DNA from: a virus
Length of the DNA: 42,021 nucleotides
Reading direction: 5' to 3' (one strand)
IMG/VR virus record: IMGVR_UViG_3300032117_000059
Coordinates: 1 to 42,021 of that record
The translations under genes and the position numbers were made by a program. This document shows positions 1 to 7,299 of this stretch, in pieces. The first letter of the stretch is position 1; every line of letters starts with the position of its first letter. The notes beneath the pieces were generated by a model. It saw nothing but the letters and a program-made list of their open reading frames with translations, was not told the origin of the DNA and made no database searches.

Positions 1-46
1 CACAAGCCGTAAGCAATAACGCTGACAGCAATAATGCATACTTCAT
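1..46 (-). CDS. putative lipoprotein, N-terminal fragment
   Basis: Only the first 15 codons are in the window; the gene runs off the left edge. They read as a short signal peptide: Lys2, a Leu/Ala core, then LLLTAC, which fits a lipobox with the lipidated Cys at position 15. A membrane-anchored small lipoprotein is inferred, for example a lysis or superinfection protein, but the mature part is not visible. A sigma70-type promoter lies just upstream, within the end of the preceding gene. Confidence 0.6.
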   Translation of the reverse strand, partial: MKYALLLSALLLTAC

Positions 47-76
47 TTTGAACTTTCGTTTAGTTACTATATGAGT

Positions 77-105
77 ATTATAAACGAGTTAGCGGTATTT
101 GTCAT
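77..105 (-). promoter_or_regulatory. sigma70-type promoter for the lipoprotein gene
   Basis: On the minus strand ATGACA (100-105), a 17-bp spacer and TATAAT (77-82). It differs from consensus in one base of the -35 box. It overlaps the 3' end of the 89-508 gene and points at the lipoprotein start at 46. Confidence 0.65.
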
Positions 106-508
106 CTAATTCGACGCTCGAAAGTCCTGCAATAGTTTGGAACTTTTCAAATGCTTTCTTAGCGGCAGGATTTTTGGCTAGCTCACTATTTGGTAATACT
201 GCTTCTAACCAAATTTCTGGACGGCGACTAGGGTGTGCGCCAAACTTACGGGGTTGGTGTAGTTTGCCAGTTTCCCAAAGTTCAATACTTACACTACGGA
301 AACGGTCTTCATCTTCATCGGCGTAGTTGGCCCATTCTGGATTACTCCACGGACTGTATCCGTGATACCCTGACCAAATGCCTGCCCACTGCTTATCATC
401 ATGCGGATCAAAATCCGTACGAGCAATAACAACTAGTACATCCTCGATGTCCACTACACCGTCTACAATGTCTCTAACACATCGACTATAGCTTAGTCCA
501 ATTTTCAT
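89..508 (-). CDS. hypothetical protein (139 aa)
   Basis: I do not recognise the family. The protein is acidic, with a central aromatic stretch (WAGIWSGYHGYSPWSNPEW, about residues 41-59) and a basic HPSRRPEIWLEAV segment, and has no signal peptide or membrane segment. It is the last gene of a tightly packed minus-strand operon and its ATG overlaps the stop of the SGNH gene by 4 bases, so translational coupling is likely. The compact Trp-rich pattern suggests a small soluble globular protein. Confidence 0.6.
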   Translation of the reverse strand: MKIGLSYSRCVRDIVDGVVDIEDVLVVIARTDFDPHDDKQWAGIWSGYHGYSPWSNPEWANYADEDEDRFRSVSIELWETGKLHQPRKFGAHPSRRPEIWLEAVLPNSELAKNPAAKKAFEKFQTIAGLSSVELDDKYR

Positions 509-924
509 TTTGTTTCTTTCGCTAGTTCTTTATAACCTGCCCAGCTTGGGTGTATATTGTCTGCTTGTACACGAGTAATTGGTAATACAGTATCACCAAA
601 GTTTTTAGCAATGATATTTACAACAGATTGGATCGATGAAATATCAACTCCGCTTTTTGGATTATTACCATGGGGCAAGATCCAAAATACACGCTTGCCT
701 TCAACACGTTGACGAACTTTCATAAGTTGTTCAAATGTATTAACACCACTGTGATCATTAGAACCTAGACTAATGATCACAGTTTCGGCCGGTTTGACAT
801 CTTTGGAATAATTCTTATTCCATTGCCAACTATTAATCCCAGCCTTTCCGACTAACTGACATTCGGGTCTGAACTGCTGTGTGCCCACGGCAATACTATC
901 TCCTACTATTAGGCAGTCAATCAT
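505..924 (-). CDS. SGNH/GDSL-type hydrolase
   Basis: A 139-aa esterase-fold protein. Block I is visible as GDSIAVG (residues 8-14, nucleophile Ser10), block III as SLGSND (about 52-57), and block V as DNIHPSWAGY near the C-terminus, supplying the Asp/His pair. SGNH enzymes hydrolyse esters of lipids, glycans or peptidoglycan O-acetyl groups; the substrate here is unknown. There is no signal peptide, so it acts in the cytoplasm or in the virion. The start codon overlaps the stop of the upstream 54-aa gene (ATGA). Confidence 0.8.
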   Translation of the reverse strand: MIDCLIVGDSIAVGTQQFRPECQLVGKAGINSWQWNKNYSKDVKPAETVIISLGSNDHSGVNTFEQLMKVRQRVEGKRVFWILPHGNNPKSGVDISSIQSVVNIIAKNFGDTVLPITRVQADNIHPSWAGYKELAKETK

Positions 925-1085
925 TGAGCAGGTCCTTCTAGCTCAGTAACACGAGCTTGTAATTGGACAACAGCTTGTTCCAATTTTTCAATGTGCTCGG
1001 CTACTTGGGCCATAAATTCTGCTGTGTTAGCGCCAGTTGTGCGTAGCATTTCTGGTACGCTAGGCGGTGTTAAATTTTCACTCAT
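921..1085 (-). CDS. small coiled-coil protein (54 aa)
   Basis: A short gene starting MSENLTPPSVPEM and ending in a heptad-like stretch (HIEKLEQAVVQLQARVTELEG) that predicts a coiled coil over about residues 28-50. It is coupled on both sides: its ATG follows the TAA of the phosphoesterase gene and its TGA overlaps the ATG of the SGNH gene. A small oligomeric adaptor or structural peptide is possible; no function is recognised. Confidence 0.65.
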   Translation of the reverse strand: MSENLTPPSVPEMLRTTGANTAEFMAQVAEHIEKLEQAVVQLQARVTELEGPAQ

Positions 1086-1940
1086 TTAAATCTCCAATAA
1101 AATGTTTTCATTCCAGCCACTGTCTTCACTGTAGCCATCCGATACGTAACCACGTGGGTTACATACAATACGTGTTTCACCGATTGTGTAATCAAACGGA
1201 TGATGAGTATGCCCATGTGTCCACAATTTAATCTGTGGGCGATCCAAAATAAACTCACTCAAATCGCTATGATAGCAACCATTCATCAATGTTTCAGATT
1301 GGTACTCTTCATGCACACTTTTAAAACTTGGACTATGATGTCCAACTACAACAAACTTTTCGTCTGACTTTTCTGCCACTACAGTTTTAATGTAGTCTAA
1401 CATCTTTTTATGACGTTGTACAGTTTCCAAAGGCTTAACGTTTCGATAACCATCGTAATCATTGCGAATGATACGAAAGTCGTTCATCATGTCCTTAGCC
1501 GCATGTATTGTAAGCGGATCGCACTTGTTCATGTCGGTCCACAATGTTCCACCAATAAATGTAACATCATCAATCTTCTTACTTCCGCACTCTAAGAAAT
1601 AGACATTGGGAAACTTAGAACATTCGTTACTGAGTGTTTCCAAAGTCTGATACCACTTGCCATGATAGAATTCATGATTTCCTGCCACATAAACTACATG
1701 TGGAAATTGAAAACTACAACGCTTCAAAAAGTCTCTGTAGGCTTGTGCTTTAGCTTGTCTACGTCCAAGGTCAGGTAACTCAACGACATCCCAAGCACCT
1801 TTCATAGGAGCAGGATGATCGTGGAGATCTGTGGCAACCATAATGTCACCAGACAAGATTAGAACATCATAGTTCTGATCATTTTGAATGTTAATGTCAC
1901 TGAACTCCAAGTGAAGGTCACTGACTAGTTTAATTCTCAT
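1086..1940 (-). CDS. calcineurin-like metallophosphoesterase
   Basis: A 284-aa protein with the metallophosphoesterase metal-binding motifs in order: DLHLEF (D8, H10), SGDIM (D32), GNHEFYH in the middle, VGHHSP and the C-terminal HGHTHH. The family hydrolyses phosphomono- or diesters with a di-metal centre. The substrate is unknown; phage members are often linked to nucleotide or RNA end processing. It sits in the left minus operon with start/stop overlaps on both sides. A second, shorter phosphoesterase is encoded at 26588. Confidence 0.88.
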   Translation of the reverse strand: MRIKLVSDLHLEFSDINIQNDQNYDVLILSGDIMVATDLHDHPAPMKGAWDVVELPDLGRRQAKAQAYRDFLKRCSFQFPHVVYVAGNHEFYHGKWYQTLETLSNECSKFPNVYFLECGSKKIDDVTFIGGTLWTDMNKCDPLTIHAAKDMMNDFRIIRNDYDGYRNVKPLETVQRHKKMLDYIKTVVAEKSDEKFVVVGHHSPSFKSVHEEYQSETLMNGCYHSDLSEFILDRPQIKLWTHGHTHHPFDYTIGETRIVCNPRGYVSDGYSEDSGWNENILLEI

Positions 1941-2540
1941 TTATTCACCATCGTTTATTTCTTCCCCAAATTCGTATTCAGGGTGATCGTTTTTAAATTT
2001 TTCTGCATCTTCTTTAGTATACTGGCCTTTTTCAACTTTGTCAATAAAGTCTTTAAGCATCCTGTTCATCCAGTCATTGAACGTCATGTTCTCAGCATGA
2101 GCGGCTTTGAACGCAAACATCAACAAATCGTCTGGCAAGTCCAGGGGAATACTTACATCCGTGCTGTATTCACGTCCATCTTTGATTGCCTGTGCCTTCT
2201 CCATAAAGTCTTCTACAACTTCTAAATCGACATACTCAACATCGTCCCATGCTTCATTTAAGTTAACCAAATGACGTTTGGCCTCTTTGGCATACTTCTC
2301 ACGCTTGTTTTCGGCAATCATACGATAAGCACGATCGTTAGTGTAGTCGCATACTTCTACTTCGTATACCTTTTGAGTTTTAGTGCTGAACACAATATTA
2401 AAACTATATCCGCCTGCACCGTGGATACCATTCCAACTAGATAGCTGATAAGCATTTGGTCCATAACAACTCCAAAGATAATCACTACCTTCGGTAATTT
2501 TGTAGCCAACCAATTCCATCCATTCTTTCATTGTAATCAT
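1941..2540 (-). CDS. hypothetical protein (199 aa)
   Basis: Not recognised. The N-terminal half is Tyr/Trp/Gly-rich with a beta-type pattern (YSFNIVFSTKTQKVYEVEV). The C-terminal half is charged and helical and contains DVSIPLDLPDDLLMFAFKAA, which resembles the ribbon-helix-helix-like segment of arc/MetJ-type or HicB-associated domains. A weak DNA- or protein-binding role is possible but unproven. The ATG overlaps the previous stop (ATGA); a second in-frame ATG lies three codons in. Confidence 0.6.
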   Translation of the reverse strand: MITMKEWMELVGYKITEGSDYLWSCYGPNAYQLSSWNGIHGAGGYSFNIVFSTKTQKVYEVEVCDYTNDRAYRMIAENKREKYAKEAKRHLVNLNEAWDDVEYVDLEVVEDFMEKAQAIKDGREYSTDVSIPLDLPDDLLMFAFKAAHAENMTFNDWMNRMLKDFIDKVEKGQYTKEDAEKFKNDHPEYEFGEEINDGE

Positions 2541-2992
2541 TGCTCGAATCCTTCTTTGAGTAATTTACGTTCTTCTCGTTCTGTACGATGTGTTTTACAC
2601 AACGTACTGATCCAACCATTGCCGCCACGCTCGCCAGGAGCACCACACTCCTCGCATAACTGTCCGCTCATACTTTCTGCAAGCCAAACAGCACCGTGAA
2701 TGAATTCATCTCCGCCTTGATAGTAAAATCTTAGAGAACCAAACTTTTCTTTAATCTGCTCAACAACTACTTGTGGAACTTCGTCTGGAATCGCTTGATT
2801 AAATTCATTCTTTTCAAGTAGGCTTGCCCTGCGATTATTTGTATTATCAATATGCTTTTGGATAATACCGCAAAGTGTTTCCAGCATAGGCCACCAACCT
2901 TCGCCTACAGCAAACCCACCATACCTGTGTTCAAACATAAGAGGAAACTTTTCCTCCATACGTTTAGCAAACTGCTCATAGTTCTCACTCAT
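2537..2992 (-). CDS. hypothetical zinc-binding phage protein (151 aa)
   Basis: The C-terminal third has a four-ligand metal site, CEECG followed by TLCKTH (about residues 114-135), suggesting a small zinc knuckle. The middle contains IKEKFGSLRFYY, a motif seen in uncharacterised phage proteins. No catalytic motif is seen. It is translationally coupled to its neighbours by 4-base overlaps on both sides, in the operon driven by the promoter at 3748-3776. Confidence 0.6.
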   Translation of the reverse strand: MSENYEQFAKRMEEKFPLMFEHRYGGFAVGEGWWPMLETLCGIIQKHIDNTNNRRASLLEKNEFNQAIPDEVPQVVVEQIKEKFGSLRFYYQGGDEFIHGAVWLAESMSGQLCEECGAPGERGGNGWISTLCKTHRTEREERKLLKEGFEQ

Positions 2993-3717
2993 TGTGCGGC
3001 CTTTACATAATGTAATCTTGTTACTGGGTTTCCATGCTTGTAATGCTTGCTATAGTCTTTAACTCTAGCACGTACAATTACAGCAGGACCAATCTTTAAG
3101 TCTTTCTTGCCAATCCAACTGGCCATTTTGTTGTTTATTATAGCAGTAATATTCCATCCGTCAAAGTTTTTCGACTTATAAGATTCCATAATCTCTGCAT
3201 CCAAGTCTTCAACAACTTCGCCTATTGATCCCAAGTAGCCTTCGTCTAATGTCTCGGATACCTTTTTAAGTCTATGTACTGAATAGTCTGTGCGATAAAC
3301 TTTTGGCAAACTAGCAATATACCCAAACTTGTTAGTACCCACTTCCTCGGAATTCAAAATACTGTTTACATCTGTAAGAAATTGACTGCTACCTTCTACA
3401 GCCGCAAACATCAATTTTCTAAAATACTTTTTAATATCAACTGCAAACTCGCGATCTTCATCGGTAACTTCTAATGGGGTAATAACTTCGTGGCTAACTT
3501 CAGGTGGGTCAATTGTATAGGCAATTAATCCGCGGTTAGATTTTTTATAAAACATAACCTTGCCGTCATCACTATAAACGGGTTCGTCTTCTTTGATATA
3601 TGCACCGTTAACTCGCTGTGCCGCACAGGCCAACTCCAATACTTGCATCATAGGAAAAAGCGGACCAGTATAAGGTTTCGGTTTTAGATGTACTTGTACT
3701 GGAAGTAAGGTAGCCAT
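2989..3717 (-). CDS. hypothetical protein (242 aa), first gene of the left operon
   Basis: Not recognised. It mixes beta-rich segments with a helical middle (FRKLMFAAVEGSSQFLTDVNSI) and a basic C-terminus (VRARVKDYSKHYKHGN), which could contact nucleic acid. The start is supported by CGGAG six bases upstream and by a sigma70 promoter at 3748-3776. As the promoter-proximal gene of an early-type operon it is probably expressed soon after infection. Confidence 0.6.
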   Translation of the reverse strand: MATLLPVQVHLKPKPYTGPLFPMMQVLELACAAQRVNGAYIKEDEPVYSDDGKVMFYKKSNRGLIAYTIDPPEVSHEVITPLEVTDEDREFAVDIKKYFRKLMFAAVEGSSQFLTDVNSILNSEEVGTNKFGYIASLPKVYRTDYSVHRLKKVSETLDEGYLGSIGEVVEDLDAEIMESYKSKNFDGWNITAIINNKMASWIGKKDLKIGPAVIVRARVKDYSKHYKHGNPVTRLHYVKAAQ

Positions 3718-3747
3718 TTCACGCTCCGAAGTAAGTTAATATATCAT

Positions 3748-3776
3748 ATTGTAGCACTTACCCAGAGAGTTGTCAA
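3748..3776 (-). promoter_or_regulatory. sigma70-type promoter of the left operon
   Basis: Minus strand TTGACA (3771-3776), a 17-bp spacer and TACAAT (3748-3753), about 30 bp upstream of the ATG at 3717. A consensus -35, one mismatch in the -10 and the optimal spacing indicate recognition by host RNA polymerase, i.e. early transcription. Confidence 0.8.
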
Positions 3777-3781
3777 CCTGT

Positions 3782-4003
3782 TTATAAACGGTAAGTTACA
3801 CGACCTTTAGTTAAATCGTATGGGCTAACTTCTACTTTAACATTGTCGCCCAAAATAATCCTAATTTTATGTTGCTTTAGTTTGCCACCCATGTAACATA
3901 GTAATGGGTTTGGCATATTTTCTACTTTTACTCTGAACATGTTACCTGGTAACACTTCATCTACTGTGCCTGTTAATTCTATAATGTCGTCTTTATTGCT
4001 CAT
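3782..4003 (-). CDS. infA: translation initiation factor IF-1 homologue
   Basis: 73 aa, the usual length of IF-1 (72 in E. coli). The whole protein follows the IF-1 pattern: IELTGTVDEVLPGNMFRVKVEN, then GGKLKQHKIRIILGD and the hallmark VEVSPYDLTKGRVTYR. It is an S1/OB-fold protein. IF-1 binds the 30S A site, blocks premature tRNA binding and assists IF-2 and IF-3 in start selection. The internal NPLLCYMGG differs from the bacterial VTAHISG. The start overlaps the end of the AbrB-like gene by 11 bases. In a tRNA-rich phage it may bias initiation toward phage mRNAs (inference). Confidence 0.92.
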   Translation of the reverse strand: MSNKDDIIELTGTVDEVLPGNMFRVKVENMPNPLLCYMGGKLKQHKIRIILGDNVKVEVSPYDLTKGRVTYRL

Positions 4004-4166
4004 TTTTTACTTTTGTTATGCTCCAAGAGCCATCTCCGTTATCTGTCCACTCAAGCGTATCTCCTTCTTTCCAACCTTGTAGGTCTAAAAGTTCTTGCGG
4101 TAATGGTAACACTACGTCTCCACTACCATCATCTGCTTCTTCAACTGTTACGGTCCAATGTGTCAT
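3993..4166 (-). CDS. AbrB/SpoVT-like or MazE-like small protein (57 aa)
   Basis: The start is taken at the ATG giving MTHWTVTVEE; a longer upstream reading overlaps the previous gene and lacks similarity. The sequence DVVLPLPQELLDLQGWKEGDTLEW matches the swapped-hairpin AbrB fold (the usual pattern is xIPxxLLxxLGLKxGDxLxx). These proteins are DNA-binding transition-state regulators or antitoxins. No toxin partner is adjacent, so a transcriptional regulator is more likely. It overlaps the IF-1 gene and is probably cotranscribed. Confidence 0.65.
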   Translation of the reverse strand: MTHWTVTVEEADDGSGDVVLPLPQELLDLQGWKEGDTLEWTDNGDGSWSITKVKNEQ

Positions 4167-4174
4167 ACAATTAC

Positions 4175-4582
4175 TTATATAATTTCGTCTTTGTATGGTA
4201 CAGGAAACCATCCCAGCTTGTCAAGATCTTCGAGTATCTCGCCAGTAATAACACCTTCTGAAACATATCCGTTTTTGGTAAAATACTCGTCATCCTCTTT
4301 ACCGTCCATGCTCAAACCACCCCTAATGCCAGAACAGTAATAGTCCATGTAGTCGCCACCCTGATTGCGAAGGTCGGCTACAACACCGCCAGCACTACGC
4401 CAACTAACATGCCAATAATCTTCTTTTAGTATAGGCCAAACATTCTCTGGATCACGCTTACACCATTGCATGTTGCACCAAGCACAATATAAGTTCTGTG
4501 CGTAGGAGTCACTCTCAGCACGAATCTTGGCCATTATTTCAGGGCTGTTGCGTATGTCTTCAACTAGGTCAGAATATCTCAT
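4175..4582 (-). CDS. hypothetical protein (135 aa)
   Basis: Not recognised. Cys/Trp-rich in the N-terminal third (LYCAWCNMQWCKRD), Gly-rich in the middle (SAGGVVADLRNQGGDYMDYYCSGIRGG); the paired Cys residues could hold a metal. It begins 13 bases after the CCA end of the tRNA-like gene at 4596-4710 with an A/T-only leader and no Shine-Dalgarno sequence, an arrangement repeated at several other tRNAs here. Its mRNA 5' end may therefore be set by tRNA processing. Confidence 0.6.
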   Translation of the reverse strand: MRYSDLVEDIRNSPEIMAKIRAESDSYAQNLYCAWCNMQWCKRDPENVWPILKEDYWHVSWRSAGGVVADLRNQGGDYMDYYCSGIRGGLSMDGKEDDEYFTKNGYVSEGVITGEILEDLDKLGWFPVPYKDEII

Positions 4583-4595
4583 AATTTTTAAAAAT

Positions 4596-4710
4596 TGGTG
4601 CAGACGGGAAGATTCGAACTTCCAAAGGCACCACTATGGGCTAGCCCTATTCCCTCCGCAGTCTTTTTTAAGGACCTTGGAGGAGGTTTACCAGTTACAC
4701 TCACGTCTGC
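4596..4710 (-). tRNA. aberrant tRNA-Leu-like gene, possible anticodon TAA
   Basis: A perfect 7-bp acceptor stem (GCAGACG/CGTCTGC), A73, an encoded CCA and a canonical T arm (GGAAG, TTCGAAT, CTTCC) are clear. At 115 nt it is about 30 nt longer than a class II tRNA. The anticodon arm is extended by a second CCTCC/GGAGG helix around a CTTAAAA-containing loop (TAA if read as Leu), and the variable region contains a GGGCTAGCCC palindrome. It may be a degenerate tRNA-Leu, a tRNA with an insertion, or a tRNA-mimic RNA. A normal tRNA-Leu(TAA) exists at 37747. Confidence 0.55.
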
Positions 4711-4716
4711 ATTGAT

Positions 4717-4745
4717 AGTATAGCTTCTATTGTAAATAATGTCAA
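4717..4745 (-). promoter_or_regulatory. sigma70-type promoter upstream of the tRNA-like/IF-1 operon
   Basis: Minus strand TTGACA (4740-4745), 17 bp, TATACT (4717-4722), ending seven bases before the tRNA-like 5' end at 4710. Its -35 box overlaps the ATG of the plus-strand radical SAM gene at 4739, so it is interleaved with that gene's putative late promoter. Confidence 0.75.
4732..4738 (+). promoter_or_regulatory. possible T4-like late promoter box (GTAAATA)
   Basis: GTAAATA directly precedes the first radical SAM gene. With T4 spacing (last A of the box at -6) transcription would begin at 4744-4745, exactly at the second in-frame ATG (4745). The first base of the box deviates from ATAAATA, so this is weaker than the boxes at 12910 and 22004. 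Confidence 0.4.
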
Positions 4746-5704
4746 TGACATTCACAACTATACCATTTCAAAATATAGTATCTTTTGGACAACAAACTAT
4801 GTTGGATCGTCCATTATTTAACATCAGTTGGATTTTAGGACGCTTTTGTAACTATAAATGTAGTTACTGTTGGCCCTATGCTAGGACCGACACACCGGAT
4901 CACCAGCCGCTTGAAGTATATAAATCTACTGTAGACGAGATTAAGCGTCAAGCACGAGCTAATGGGTTTAACCAGTTCCATTGGTCGTTCAGCGGTGGTG
5001 AGCCTACTGCTTACAAACAGTTACTCGATTTAATTAAACATTTGGATGATGGAGTACAAACTCCTTATCAGACAATACACATGACTACTAATTTGAGTCC
5101 TGGATCTAAATGGTGGAATAGTTGGTGTACAGCTACTGAAATGCTACAACGTAGAAGTATTACTGCTAGTTTTCATGCAGAGTTTGCCAAGGAACAAGAG
5201 TTTGGTGACAAGTGTTTACAGTTAATGTATGAACGTGTTCATGTGACTGTTAATCAAGTTATGGTTCCAGACAAGTTTTATGAAACACTAGAACGCTGTA
5301 ACCGGTTACGTGAGCGTGGAATCAATGTAACGCTCAAACCTCAAAGCAATGATACTGCCACTGCTATTGTAGACGGTTACACTCCTGAGATGATTGCTAT
5401 AATGCAAAATGAGTTTGAGCAACAAGAAGGCTATCAAATTAGATTAACTGACGGCACACAAGATTACTATATTGATCAAGCAGAACGTTTTAATGCTTTA
5501 GGGTTCAATCAGTTTACCAATTGGACTTGTAATGCAGGCTATCAAAGTGTTATAATAAGAGGTACCGAAGTTAAACGAGCTTATAGTTGTCGTGATGAGC
5601 ATTTGGGCAAGATAGAAAAATTTACTTTGTTTTCCGCCCCTAAAATCTGCTTAACTCCTAGTTGCGTAAGTAGTGCCGATAGCAAGATACCAAAACGGAA
5701 ATAA
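4739..5704 (+). CDS. radical SAM protein 1 (321 aa)
   Basis: The radical SAM cluster motif RFCNYKCSYC places C37, C41 and C44 on the [4Fe-4S] cluster; SGGEPT (86-90) is the SAM-binding GGE motif. The C-terminus has further Cys residues (NWTCNAGY, YSCRDEH, CLTPSC) that could hold an auxiliary cluster. The reaction is unknown. It is paralogous to the proteins at 5706, 7292 and 10706. There is no Shine-Dalgarno sequence. Either the ATG at 4739 or the one at 4745 may start the protein, and the latter coincides with the predicted late transcription start. It leads a six-gene plus-strand run to 10743. Confidence 0.88.
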   Translation: MSMTFTTIPFQNIVSFGQQTMLDRPLFNISWILGRFCNYKCSYCWPYARTDTPDHQPLEVYKSTVDEIKRQARANGFNQFHWSFSGGEPTAYKQLLDLIKHLDDGVQTPYQTIHMTTNLSPGSKWWNSWCTATEMLQRRSITASFHAEFAKEQEFGDKCLQLMYERVHVTVNQVMVPDKFYETLERCNRLRERGINVTLKPQSNDTATAIVDGYTPEMIAIMQNEFEQQEGYQIRLTDGTQDYYIDQAERFNALGFNQFTNWTCNAGYQSVIIRGTEVKRAYSCRDEHLGKIEKFTLFSAPKICLTPSCVSSADSKIPKRK

Positions 5705-5705
5705 T

Positions 5706-6713
5706 ATGAATATAGTAGAAGTTAAACAAGATTGGCCAGATGATTTCTTTCGGGTAGAATTATATCTAGGAAATATTTGCAACTATCAATGTTGGTATTG
5801 TTGGCCAGGGTGTAGCGAAGGTGATATAAAATGGCCAGACTATGACACCTTAGTAACAAACCTTTCTCATTTGTTAGATTACTATAAAGAACATACAAAC
5901 AAGAAAAAATTTCAAATAGGACTAATCGGTGGTGAAGTGACGCATTGGAAACGTCTTATAGATTTTATTAAGTATTTTAAAGAAAATTATGGCTGTGTTT
6001 TTACCATGCATACAAATGCATCTAAAAAAATGGACTGGTGGAAAGAAGCAACTCCCTATTTTGATCAAGTTGCCATTAGCCATCATCCTCAGTTTTCCAG
6101 TAAAGAACACAACAGGGAATTAGCTGATTACCTTTATTCAAAAGGAAAAATAGTTAATGTTACTATAATGATGGATCCTAATGCTTGGGATCATTGTATA
6201 GAAGCCAACGAGTATTATTTACAAAGCAAGTATAGATGGTCTGTAAGACGTGCAGAAATATTTCATGATACTATTAACTACACACCCGAACAAAATAAAA
6301 TTTTAAAAAATTTGCGATCAAGGGGAACTAACCCGTTTTTCTTTTTATGGAACAATAAAGTTCCTAGGGTAAAGACTACAGTGATCGATAACCAAAATAA
6401 AAAGCACAAAATTAGTGAACAATTCTTAACATTAAATCGCCTAAATAATTTTGAGGGTTGGGAATGTAATTTAGGACAAGATTGGTTAAACGTAAAGGCC
6501 GGCGGAGAAATGCAAGGTATATGCGGTAATATGCTATATGATCAATCAACCACTTATAATCTTTACGATCCTGATTTTGTAGAAAAATTTCAACCTACTA
6601 TTACAAAGACTATATGTAACAGTAAATCAGGATGTTGGTGTGATTTTGAAACAAACATGCCTAAAAGAAAATTAGGTACAACAAAGAGATTTATTCCAAT
6701 ATATGCTAATTGA
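5706..6713 (+). CDS. radical SAM protein 2 (335 aa)
   Basis: The start is placed at the ATG directly after the previous stop (MNIVEVKQDW); an upstream GTG would overlap the preceding gene. The motif NICNYQCWYCWPGC gives C25, C29 and C32, and LIGGEVTH (about 74-80) is the GGE motif. Late Cys residues (WECNLG, GICGN, TICNSKSGCWCD) suggest an auxiliary Fe-S site. It is a divergent paralogue of radical SAM 1 and 3. The substrate is unknown. Its 3' end overlaps the methyltransferase gene by 11 bases. Confidence 0.87.
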   Translation: MNIVEVKQDWPDDFFRVELYLGNICNYQCWYCWPGCSEGDIKWPDYDTLVTNLSHLLDYYKEHTNKKKFQIGLIGGEVTHWKRLIDFIKYFKENYGCVFTMHTNASKKMDWWKEATPYFDQVAISHHPQFSSKEHNRELADYLYSKGKIVNVTIMMDPNAWDHCIEANEYYLQSKYRWSVRRAEIFHDTINYTPEQNKILKNLRSRGTNPFFFLWNNKVPRVKTTVIDNQNKKHKISEQFLTLNRLNNFEGWECNLGQDWLNVKAGGEMQGICGNMLYDQSTTYNLYDPDFVEKFQPTITKTICNSKSGCWCDFETNMPKRKLGTTKRFIPIYAN

Positions 6714-7299
6714 TACAGAACACTTGCACTACTGGATGTGTGCTATTCGCGAAAGTGATAATCCTAAGCAAACGCTGGAGGCATTCTGGCGAGGTCAAAT
6801 CAAAAGTAAAGAATGGTTAATTGAGCATTTACAAATAGAAATAGACGAGCCTGTAACTATTGATATATTTGGCGGATGGGTAGGAACTCTTGCTAGTATG
6901 ATATTTCAAAGTGGAATACCTGTTAAGAAAATTACTAATATTGATTTAGATATTAAGTGCAAATCTATTTCAGAAATGATGAACAAGATCGAACATATGG
7001 AAGGACGTTTTGAATTCATCCATGCAGACATGTCAGATTTGCCTAGTGAAGCAGATGTTGTTATTAATACAAGTTGCGAACATATTACACAGGATCAATA
7101 TGATTTGTGGTTATCTGGACTTAGAGAAGATAGTTTAATTGTATTGCAAGGTAACAATTATGCCTTACCAGAGCACGTGAGAACTTCTAATGATTTAAAA
7201 CATTTCGAAGAACAAAGCAAACTTGATGTAGTTTGGTCAGGAGAACTAGAAACACAGATGTACACAAGGTACATGATTATAGGTATCAAGAATGATTGA
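6703..7299 (+). CDS. class I SAM-dependent methyltransferase-like protein
   Basis: 198 aa. Motif I appears as TIDIFGGWVGTLA (about 52-64), the acidic residue after strand 2 in NIDLDIKC (D81/D83), and a later HADMSDLP (D109) matches the adenine-binding position. The segment VVINTSCEH takes the place of motif IV. It overlaps both neighbouring radical SAM genes and so is part of the same translation-coupled unit. It may act on the same substrate. Whether it methylates a small molecule, peptide or RNA cannot be told. Confidence 0.65.
   Translation: MLIDTEHLHYWMCAIRESDNPKQTLEAFWRGQIKSKEWLIEHLQIEIDEPVTIDIFGGWVGTLASMIFQSGIPVKKITNIDLDIKCKSISEMMNKIEHMEGRFEFIHADMSDLPSEADVVINTSCEHITQDQYDLWLSGLREDSLIVLQGNNYALPEHVRTSNDLKHFEEQSKLDVVWSGELETQMYTRYMIIGIKND

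Noticed and set aside
4630-4690. Group I or other self-splicing intron in the aberrant tRNA-Leu-like gene
   Set aside because: The extra sequence is only about 30 nt and lacks intron core motifs.
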